Below are positions 26,417 through 33,869 of a DNA stretch of 33,869 nucleotides, in pieces. Numbering within the stretch: position 1 is the stretch's first letter; every line of letters starts with the position of its first letter. Both the position numbers and the translations under genes were made by a program. Location of the stretch: contig LJUC01000007.1 in the NCBI GenBank assembly GCA_001303695.1, positions 1 through 33,869 of the forward strand, read 5' to 3'. A model generated the notes under the pieces. That model ran no database searches. It saw only the letters and a list, made by a program, of their open reading frames with translations, and was not told the origin of the DNA. The stretch comes from Phycisphaerae bacterium SM23_30 (GTDB taxonomy: Bacteria > Planctomycetota > Phycisphaerae > Sedimentisphaerales > SM23-30).

Positions 26417-28231
26417 ATGTCATCATTTAAAATGGGCTTAGAATTTCTTGCCGACTTAGCGGATCCCGCCCGGCTCATCGGGCCCATCTTTGACAAAGAA
26501 CTGCGCGTCTCGTCGCGGCGGCGGCGCTACTATCTGCTGCGCTTTGCCTATATCGCCGGCTTGAGCATTGCGGTGCTCTGGGTCTGGATGTCGTTTTCGA
26601 TGGTTCCCGGCGGCCTTTCGCCGGCGGGCCGGATTCTACGCCTCTCGGAAGCCGGCAAGGTTATGATCACCTCTGTTGTTTGGTTTCAGTTTTGTGCGGC
26701 CCAGTTCCTGGCCGTCACCATGCTCAGCAGCTCCATCAGCGACGAGATCTACCGCCGGACGCTGGGCGTGCTGATGACTACGCCCATGAGCAGCTTTCAA
26801 ATCGTCACCGGCAAACTTTTCAGCAGATTACTGCAGATTATGATCTTGCTGGCCATCAGCCTGCCGCTGTTGGCCATCGTGCGGGTCTTCGGGGGCGTGC
26901 CCTGGGATTACCTGATCTCCAGCTTATGCATCACCCTGACCGCGGTCGTCTTTGCCGGTTCGCTCAGCTTATACTATTCCATTCGCAAACATCAGGCCTT
27001 TCTGGCCATGAGACAGGCCTTCTCCGTTTGCCTGCTGTTATATTTGCTGCCGCCGATTGCGGAGTTATTACTTGCCCTATTATATCCAAACTTTTATTGG
27101 GGATATTTCTGGATTTTGCATTATCTCAATCCGTTTTATATATTGGCGCAAAACACGCAAATGATGATGACCGCGGCAGGCGCCGCGTCTTCCTTTCTGA
27201 GCTGGCCTTTGCACTGCGGAATCATGATGTCGCTGTCGGTGTTGGTGCTGGCCAGGTCCATGCGGTCGGTGCGGAAAGTAGCCCTGAAAGACGCTGCCGG
27301 CCAGTTGCAATTGTTTCGCAAAGGTAAACGCATATCCATCGGCAAGGCCGCCGTCCCTGCCGCTCCCCCGAAGAAAGCCGGCGGGAAGGTCAAGCCCGTC
27401 ACCGGCCCGCCCATCCTCTGGAAAGAAATGAGAACCCCTTTGATCAAACAGGAAAAAATCTTCCAAATACTGGCTTTGATATTTGTCGCTGTCGCGCTGT
27501 TAGCTGCTTATGGCTTTGGGATATACTATCGTTACCTTGATGAAGAATATATGCATGTAGTTTATATCGTTGTGTATTTATTATTCGGAATGGCGCGCAC
27601 GACAGCGGTTGCCGCCGGGACGATCAGTTCGGAAAAGGAGGCCCGCACCTGGCCCCTGCTGCTGACCACGCCGCTGGAGGATCGACAGATCGCCTGGGGC
27701 AAGATGATCGGCGCCATCCTTCAGGGTTCGCCCGCCTGGCTGCTGATAGCGGGCCATATGCTGGTCTTCTGTCTGGTCGGCTACATCCACCCGATAGCAA
27801 TAATACATGTGTCGATGGTAGTTGTCCCCGGCGCGTTTTTTGCCGCGGCACTGGGATTGTATCTCAGCAGCTCGTTTAAGCGAACCTCAACCGCGGTGAC
27901 CGCCGCCACGTTGCTTCTGTCTGGATTATGGTTGTTTTTCCCCTGGTGCTGCTGCGGCGTTTTTATACCCAGCCTTGGGGGGATAGAGCTTATCTTTATG
28001 GCGAATCCTTTTTTTGCCGCGGGGATGACGGTGGCGGCGACGGCGGGAACGAAAAATGCCGACCTGGCCCTTTCTCAAATGCGCTACGGATTCGACGGAA
28101 ACGACCTTGGTATTCTTGCCGCCACCGCAATGCTGCTGTTTATTGGACTGTTATATCTGTTTTTCGCCTTTTTATTGGCCTCCGGCGCCATGGATAAGTT
28201 TAGGAGCAACATCTTCTCAACAGATAAATAG
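26417..28231 (+). CDS. ABC-2 type permease, paralog 3
   Basis: GPIFDKELRVSSRRRRYY, SISDEIYRRTLGVLMTTPMSSFQIVTGKLFSRLLQ; same two-half architecture. Confidence 0.87.
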   Translation: MSSFKMGLEFLADLADPARLIGPIFDKELRVSSRRRRYYLLRFAYIAGLSIAVLWVWMSFSMVPGGLSPAGRILRLSEAGKVMITSVVWFQFCAAQFLAVTMLSSSISDEIYRRTLGVLMTTPMSSFQIVTGKLFSRLLQIMILLAISLPLLAIVRVFGGVPWDYLISSLCITLTAVVFAGSLSLYYSIRKHQAFLAMRQAFSVCLLLYLLPPIAELLLALLYPNFYWGYFWILHYLNPFYILAQNTQMMMTAAGAASSFLSWPLHCGIMMSLSVLVLARSMRSVRKVALKDAAGQLQLFRKGKRISIGKAAVPAAPPKKAGGKVKPVTGPPILWKEMRTPLIKQEKIFQILALIFVAVALLAAYGFGIYYRYLDEEYMHVVYIVVYLLFGMARTTAVAAGTISSEKEARTWPLLLTTPLEDRQIAWGKMIGAILQGSPAWLLIAGHMLVFCLVGYIHPIAIIHVSMVVVPGAFFAAALGLYLSSSFKRTSTAVTAATLLLSGLWLFFPWCCCGVFIPSLGGIELIFMANPFFAAGMTVAATAGTKNADLALSQMRYGFDGNDLGILAATAMLLFIGLLYLFFAFLLASGAMDKFRSNIFSTDK

Positions 28232-28348
28232 GCCTCAGGTCGCTTTTCGGGTTCAAAACCCAAAAAGAAATCCGAATATTTAAATCATTACCGTCATAAT
28301 GTTAATAAGACTTATGCCCAAAATCAGGTTCAAAAAAGAAAAAGGGCC

Positions 28349-28831
28349 CTACATCTTGAGCAGCATCTTGTAAGATTTCAATATCTGTTGCGCCTTGTCG
28401 CGCGTCATCTCCGGGATGCCCAGCAAAATCTCCATCCGTTCGCCGTCGGTCATCAGCACCATCTGCTGCAGCATTTCCTTCGTCAGGTATTGGCTGTAAT
28501 CAAAAAGCGTCAGGGAGGCCTGAATGTTTTCGATCTCGCTTTCCGGGATATTGAATCTCCGCACATGGTTCATAAGCAGCACCGACCGGTGCTCTTCGTC
28601 CAGCGGCATATCGGCAAACCTCTTCTCCGTATGACAGCGGGTGCATTGCTCCTCAAAAGCCAGCTCTATCGAGGGGGCCGCCATCGCGATCAGATCGGAT
28701 TTGGTCGCCACTCCCTGCAAATTGTCCACTTGTTGGCGCAGATCAAACACCATGTTGCAGACAAATACCACCAGAATAGTGTTAACAACCAGAAGAAGGC
28801 TGATCATCACTTTCAAGAACGTACCGTTCAT
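28349..28831 (-). CDS. Small membrane-anchored monoheme c-type cytochrome-like protein
   Basis: N-terminal TM (FLKVMISLLLVVNTILVVFVC) and one CxxCH (EEQCTRCHTEK); ATG 28831 preceded by AAGGAG on the minus strand. Confidence 0.75.
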   Translation of the reverse strand: MNGTFLKVMISLLLVVNTILVVFVCNMVFDLRQQVDNLQGVATKSDLIAMAAPSIELAFEEQCTRCHTEKRFADMPLDEEHRSVLLMNHVRRFNIPESEIENIQASLTLFDYSQYLTKEMLQQMVLMTDGERMEILLGIPEMTRDKAQQILKSYKMLLKM

Positions 28832-28877
28832 AGTATATGACTCCTTGAACCAAGATGATTCTTCAATCAATAAATAT

Positions 28878-30170
28878 TTATGCGATTTCCTGGCCCGCGG
28901 GTTTTTCGTAAACCGGGAAATTACGCACGATATAACTAAACATCAGCAATCCGGCCGCCACTACGCCCAGGGAAATCAGATACTCCGACAAAGCGGGGGT
29001 ATAGCTCTCCCAGGAGGGCACCTTGATGCCGATGACGCTGACGTTAAGCCGGTGGATAAACACCCCCGCCACCGCGCAGAGGCTGCCCCAGAACAACCCT
29101 CTTTCGGTGCGGGCGATCTCCGGCGTGGCGAAAAGCACCAGCGGCAGGACCGCTCCCAGCGTCAGCTCCACCCAGAACATCACCGCTTGCGGGGTTAACT
29201 CAAAGGCGCTGAAAACCGCCCCGCGAACCGCCAGGTCCACTACCCGCACCACCAGATAAATCGATATCAGAATCGGTATAGCCTTGGCCAGGCCCGACAA
29301 AAGCTCCAGCTCCGGTTTGCGGCGGAAAATCCGGGCGCTGACTATCCCCTCGAAGACCACCATCGCCGGTCCCACCATGATCGCCGAAAGCAGAAACTCT
29401 ATGGGAAGTAACGGCGTATGCCACAAGGCGTTGAGTTTATGGGGCACAATCAGAAACAGAGAGCCCAGGCTGGATTGGTGCAGGCAGCTCAACAGCACCC
29501 CGCCCATAATCAGCAGGATGGGCACCGGTCGGCTCCGTGGCACCACTTCCATCATCTGCAGCAGCTCAAAAAGCACCGTGATAACTAATATCGCAATCGT
29601 CCATAAGCCGCTGCTCGTCATGGCGTAGGTAAACAAGGTAACCAAAACGATCACCACCAACGGGGTGATCTTCTCCCATAACTGAATAAGATCCTGCCGG
29701 TTGTATCTCTCTAAAATACTGGGAAGAAACTCGAAGATAAGGATGATCAAATAGGTGGCAACGCACCAGCCTACCTCAAACATCACGCTGTCATGCTGCC
29801 ACCGCCAGGGCAGAAACATCCGCCACATGACTATGCCTCGGCCCAGGTCGATAAACAAGGCCACCACGAAGAAGATGTATCCCAGCAGGGCTGTGAGGAT
29901 AGCCGGGCGGGTCAGCGGGTGATACTTTTCGCTGCCCCAGAGGTAGATGGCCGCCGTCAGCGTGAAGCCCCCCGCCGCCAGGGCGATCCCGGTTAAAATA
30001 TCAAACCCGATCCAGAACCCCCACGGATAGGTATCGTTGAGGTTGGTGACCGAGCCCAGTCCGTTTATAAACCGCCAAATGGTCACCGCCGCTCCGATAA
30101 TGAGCAGAACGTAAAGCACAAAACGACCAAATACCCGGGGTTTTCCTTCGATGTAAACGTGATTACTCAT
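28878..30170 (-). CDS. HybB/NrfD-like integral membrane subunit
   Basis: Multi-TM with NrfD/HybB pattern (LNDTYPWGFWIGFDILTGIALAAGGFTLTAAIYLWG...); start overlaps the stop of the FeS subunit. Confidence 0.85.
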   Translation of the reverse strand: MSNHVYIEGKPRVFGRFVLYVLLIIGAAVTIWRFINGLGSVTNLNDTYPWGFWIGFDILTGIALAAGGFTLTAAIYLWGSEKYHPLTRPAILTALLGYIFFVVALFIDLGRGIVMWRMFLPWRWQHDSVMFEVGWCVATYLIILIFEFLPSILERYNRQDLIQLWEKITPLVVIVLVTLFTYAMTSSGLWTIAILVITVLFELLQMMEVVPRSRPVPILLIMGGVLLSCLHQSSLGSLFLIVPHKLNALWHTPLLPIEFLLSAIMVGPAMVVFEGIVSARIFRRKPELELLSGLAKAIPILISIYLVVRVVDLAVRGAVFSAFELTPQAVMFWVELTLGAVLPLVLFATPEIARTERGLFWGSLCAVAGVFIHRLNVSVIGIKVPSWESYTPALSEYLISLGVVAAGLLMFSYIVRNFPVYEKPAGQEIA

Positions 30171-31026
30171 GACCGCTGCCCTCACTTTCTTTAAGTTCGG
30201 ATTCGATCTTTCTGCGCCTGGCGCTGTAAACGCCTATCATACCCAACGACAGGGCTACAATAACATACGGCAGCCCTTTCATGGCCCAACTGGTGTTGAC
30301 CGCCAGCGATTCGGTGGGCAGATCCGTCGGATAGTGCAGCTGTTCAAAAGGTACGCTCGAAAGGTGCAGCACGCAGGTGCCGCCCACCTCTTTTTCGCCG
30401 TAGATGTGTTGATAGTATTTGCCGGGATTGTCTACGAGCCGCCGGTGGGCTTCGGTCAGCAGCTCCTCCCGCTCGCCGGTGACGATCGCATCGGTGGGGC
30501 AGGCCTTGGAGCAGGCCGGCTCCGTAAAGCCTTCTTTTTCCTGGGTGAGCCGGTCGAAGCACATCGTGCACTTGCGGATCTTGGGCCAGGCCTTGTCCCA
30601 TTCAAACTTGGGTATATGAAAGGGACACGCCAGCATGCAGTAGCGACAGCCAATGCAGCGCTCCGTGTGCCAGATGACCGGACCTTCTTCCGTCTTTTCC
30701 AACGCCTGAACCGGGCAAGAAACCACGCAGGCCGGCCATTTGTTGCGGTCGTGAGCGTCGGTGCCGCAGTGCATACACTGCAGCTTGCCGAACACCCACT
30801 GAAAACGACCGCCCAACTCCACCTCATTGTAAGTCATTAACGTCCACGTCTTGGCCGAAAGATCACGGGGATTCTGATAACCCCGATTGGCGAACTCCGC
30901 GGCCGTCTCCTTTTGGGCGGGAAGAAAACTGGTCTCCTCGCCTTCCAGGCCGTTCCATTGCTTGCAGGCCACCTGACAGCCCCGACAGCCAATGCAACGG
31001 GTCGAATCTATCAGCATCGCTTTCAT
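30163..31026 (-). CDS. Formate dehydrogenase beta subunit-like 4Fe-4S ferredoxin protein with C-terminal TM
   Basis: Cys motifs CIGCRGCQVACKQWN, CMHCG...CVVSC, CIGCRYCMLACPFHIPKFEW, CTMCF...CSKACPTDAI; C-terminal TM. Confidence 0.92.
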   Translation of the reverse strand: MKAMLIDSTRCIGCRGCQVACKQWNGLEGEETSFLPAQKETAAEFANRGYQNPRDLSAKTWTLMTYNEVELGGRFQWVFGKLQCMHCGTDAHDRNKWPACVVSCPVQALEKTEEGPVIWHTERCIGCRYCMLACPFHIPKFEWDKAWPKIRKCTMCFDRLTQEKEGFTEPACSKACPTDAIVTGEREELLTEAHRRLVDNPGKYYQHIYGEKEVGGTCVLHLSSVPFEQLHYPTDLPTESLAVNTSWAMKGLPYVIVALSLGMIGVYSARRRKIESELKESEGSGHE

Positions 31027-31030
31027 AGGC

Positions 31031-33869
31031 TTAGACCTCCTTCCTGGTCACATCACAAAGGAAAGCTTTGTATTCCGGAATCGTGGTGTTGGCGTCGCCG
31101 ATATGGGGAGTCAGGACGTTGGCGCTGCCTTCGATCTCCTCGCCTCCCAGGCGTTTTTTACGATTATCGGCATCCAAACCGGCATAACCGAAATGCCAGG
31201 GAATGCCGATGTGATCGACTATCCTGTCGCCGCATCGGAAGGTCTGGAATCTCTCCGTAACCAGGGCCCAGGCCTCCATCTCACCACGTTTGCTTTTGAC
31301 CACAACCCGATCGCCGCTCTTGATGCCTTTACGGCGGGCCAGGTGTTTACTAATCTCCACGAAGGGATCCGGGAAACATTCCACCAGCCAGGCCAGGTTC
31401 CGCGTCATGCAGCCCGCCTGCCAGTGCTCACATAATCTAAAGGTGGTGGCCACAATCGGAAATTCATCGGGCGTTCCGCGGGTATCCGGCCGCCAGACCG
31501 TCGATACCGGATTGTATTCGACTCCTTTATCTTTGTCGCGGCCTAACAATTGAAGTTTGCTAAGCTCTAGGGGGCTCTCCCATGGCTCATAATGTTCCGG
31601 GAAGGGTCCGTCGGTCGGACTGGTCGAAAACAGCGAGCCATGCCCGTCCGGCCTCATAATAAAGGAATAGCGGGATGCACTATTGGGTGTGCCGTCGGGA
31701 TTTTCCAGCGGCGGCCAACCGCCGTCCGGAACGTCGCCGATCCATCTACCCGCCTCCCAGTCATATTTAATTACATAGCGGTTCGGATTGTAAGGAACGC
31801 CGCGGGCGTTGCAACTGGCCCGATTATAGAGGATGCGGCGATTCACCGGCCAGCACCACGTCCAGTCCGCGTTCAATCCAACCACCCGGCCGGCGCCGCA
31901 GACCTGATCGTATTCCGGAGTATCTGGCGGCGGATCGGCGATCCGCTTGGCCATCCGATTGGCCAGCATCCTGCCGCTGTGCTCGACTATATGGGGACCT
32001 TCCTTAACTCTTTCATCCTCCAGTTCCACAAAACTGCCGCAATATAGCCAGTTGCCGCTGCAGGTGGTGCCGTCGGCTTGGAGACCCGTAAAACTGGGTA
32101 TCTGGCGACCGGCTTGGCTGTCGCTTATCCACTCATAGCCGTTGATTTCCATCGCCACCTTCTTGATGTCCGGCTCTTCGTGTTCCGTATCGGGATGATC
32201 GTAATTCCAGTGCAGATTCACAATCGGCTCCGGGAATACACCGCCGCCGCGGTACAGTTCCTTAAGTTTTTTCACCAGCCGATCCAGGATCCAGGCGTCA
32301 CTGTGGGAATCGCCCAGCGCGGGTACCGCCTCGTAACGCCACTGAGCCCAGCGGCCGGAATTGGTAATGCTGCCTTCTTTTTCCACCGAACTGCAGGCCG
32401 GCAGTAGAAATACCTCGGTTTGGATGTCCTTGGGATCGACGCCGGGTCGTTTCCAGAAAACGGACGTGTCGGTCTCCCACAGGTCCGCCGCCACCATCCA
32501 GTCCAGTTTCCCCAGGGCGTTACGCTCCAATTTAGCGTCGGGGCCATCGACCGCCGGGTTTTGACCCAGGATAAAAAATCCCTTGATGATGCCGGCGTCC
32601 ATCGCTTCAAACAGGCCGATATGCGAATAGTTGCCGCTCCGCTTGGGAATATAATTGAAGCAGAAACCGCCGGCCCGGTCCTGGGCGGCGTGATCACCCC
32701 ACCAGGCCTTCAGTTGGCTGACTATATACTTGGGATAATTTTGCCACCAGTTGGCCGAGAGCGGATCGTTGGTTTTGGGGGCGGTGTTTTCGATGTAAGC
32801 GGCCAGATCCGTATCGTCCGGCACCGGTGATTTAAGATAGCCCGGCAGGATATGAAACAGCAGACAATGGTCGGTTGAGCCCTGCACGTTGCTTTCGCCG
32901 CGCAGGGCGTTGATCCCGCCGCCGGCCGTACCTACGTTACCCAGGACCATCTGTAAAATGGCATAGGTGCGGATGTTCTGGGTGCCGCTGGTATGCTGGG
33001 TGGTGCCCATCGCGTACAGCCAGGTGCCCGAACGGGTAGGAAGGTAGGTGCTGGTGTAAATATCGCAGATCCGACGATAATCTTCCACCGGAGTGCCGGT
33101 AATGCTGCAGACGGTCTCGATATCATACCGCGAAAAATGCTTTTTCATCAGTTGAAACACGCAGCGGGGGTGCTGCAGCGTTTTATCGCGCATGGGGATG
33201 TCGTCCGCATCCAGCTCGTAACCCCAGGAGGTTTTAATGTAAGAACCTCCGAGGTTTTCCGGATGGGGCTGGTAACCGCTGAAAAGCCCGGTTTCCACGT
33301 CGAAATTATAATCTTCTCTTATAATAAACGAGGCGTTGGTGTGGTTGATCAGATAATCCCGCTGGATGCGATTGTTTTGCAGGGCGTAATTGACCATCCC
33401 GCCGGCAAAGGCGATATCCGTGCCGCTGCGGAACTGGGCGTAATGATCCGAAAAGGAGCTGGTCCGGGTGAAACGCGGATCGGCCGATAAAATAACCGCG
33501 CCGGCCTTCTTGCGGGCGCCGCGCTTTATAGCCCGACCGTCGGTCCAGGGGATGCCTTCCTGGGCCCGCTGCACCCAGCGCGAGGCGATCGGATGGCACT
33601 CGGCCGTGTTGGAGCCCATTACCATCACCACGTCGGCATTGACCATATCCACAAAATGGTTGGTCATGGCGCCGCGGCCAAACGATGCCGCCAGCGCTGC
33701 CACCGTCGAACTGTGGCAGATCCGGGCCTGGTGCTCCAGGTACGTCACGCCCAGCATCCGGGCGAACTTGGAATACAGGTAGCACTCCTCACTATCCAGC
33801 GCCGCTCCCCCCAGACAGGCCAGACCGTTGGTCCGATTGATCAGCAACCCGTTTTCTTCCTTTTGGAAG
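31031..33869 (-). CDS. Formate dehydrogenase alpha subunit (molybdopterin/tungstopterin), N-terminus beyond window
   Basis: FDH-N alpha-like: NRTNGLACLGGAALDSEECYLYSKFARMLGVTYLEHQARICHSSTVAALAASFGRGAMTNHFVDMVNADVVMVMGSNTAECHP. Frame open to the edge (FQKEENGLLINRTNG). Confidence 0.93.
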   Translation of the reverse strand, partial: FQKEENGLLINRTNGLACLGGAALDSEECYLYSKFARMLGVTYLEHQARICHSSTVAALAASFGRGAMTNHFVDMVNADVVMVMGSNTAECHPIASRWVQRAQEGIPWTDGRAIKRGARKKAGAVILSADPRFTRTSSFSDHYAQFRSGTDIAFAGGMVNYALQNNRIQRDYLINHTNASFIIREDYNFDVETGLFSGYQPHPENLGGSYIKTSWGYELDADDIPMRDKTLQHPRCVFQLMKKHFSRYDIETVCSITGTPVEDYRRICDIYTSTYLPTRSGTWLYAMGTTQHTSGTQNIRTYAILQMVLGNVGTAGGGINALRGESNVQGSTDHCLLFHILPGYLKSPVPDDTDLAAYIENTAPKTNDPLSANWWQNYPKYIVSQLKAWWGDHAAQDRAGGFCFNYIPKRSGNYSHIGLFEAMDAGIIKGFFILGQNPAVDGPDAKLERNALGKLDWMVAADLWETDTSVFWKRPGVDPKDIQTEVFLLPACSSVEKEGSITNSGRWAQWRYEAVPALGDSHSDAWILDRLVKKLKELYRGGGVFPEPIVNLHWNYDHPDTEHEEPDIKKVAMEINGYEWISDSQAGRQIPSFTGLQADGTTCSGNWLYCGSFVELEDERVKEGPHIVEHSGRMLANRMAKRIADPPPDTPEYDQVCGAGRVVGLNADWTWCWPVNRRILYNRASCNARGVPYNPNRYVIKYDWEAGRWIGDVPDGGWPPLENPDGTPNSASRYSFIMRPDGHGSLFSTSPTDGPFPEHYEPWESPLELSKLQLLGRDKDKGVEYNPVSTVWRPDTRGTPDEFPIVATTFRLCEHWQAGCMTRNLAWLVECFPDPFVEISKHLARRKGIKSGDRVVVKSKRGEMEAWALVTERFQTFRCGDRIVDHIGIPWHFGYAGLDADNRKKRLGGEEIEGSANVLTPHIGDANTTIPEYKAFLCDVTRKEV

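Noticed and set aside
28240-28270. GGGTTcaaAACCC palindrome between convergent operons as a bidirectional terminator
   Set aside because: Short stem and no T-tract downstream on either strand; not convincing as an intrinsic terminator.
30169-30840. 223-aa plus-strand ORF opposite the FeS subunit
   Set aside because: Antisense shadow of a clear ferredoxin-type gene.
1-33869. CRISPR array, tRNA/rRNA genes, intact transposase or phage genes
   Set aside because: None recognised on either strand by eye.

Overview
The window looks like a chromosomal segment from a Planctomycetes-like bacterium (lineage is an inference from protein style only). From left to right it contains: (i) two membrane proteins, the first truncated by the left edge and carrying a TM2-like domain; (ii) an ECF-type sigma factor with a C-terminal extension bearing an Hx3Cx2C motif; (iii) a LuxR/NarL-type response regulator whose expected phospho-acceptor Asp is Gly; (iv) tadA on the minus strand; (v) a decayed class II fumarase (fumC) pseudogene hidden in an apparently empty intergenic region; (vi) a large + strand envelope-type cluster. 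The cluster holds a coiled-coil membrane protein, an FbpA-like binding lipoprotein, a permease fused in frame to an NHL beta-propeller, a VWA/GATase-like protein, a MoxR ATPase, a DUF58 protein, a BatA-like VWA protein, a membrane protein, an ABC-2 ATPase and three tandem paralogous ABC-2 permeases. On the minus strand at the right edge is a formate dehydrogenase-type operon: alpha subunit (truncated by the window edge, Cys at the Sec position), FeS beta subunit, HybB/NrfD-like membrane subunit and a small CxxCH protein. Two kinds of dispersed palindromic repeat occur: a GAGACGCAA-hairpin family (3 copies, one inside a CDS) and a TGTCAT...ATGACA element (2 copies, one apparently inserted in frame in a signal-peptide region). 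No tRNA, rRNA, CRISPR array or intact transposase was seen. All assignments come from reading sequence and motifs; no database search was run.
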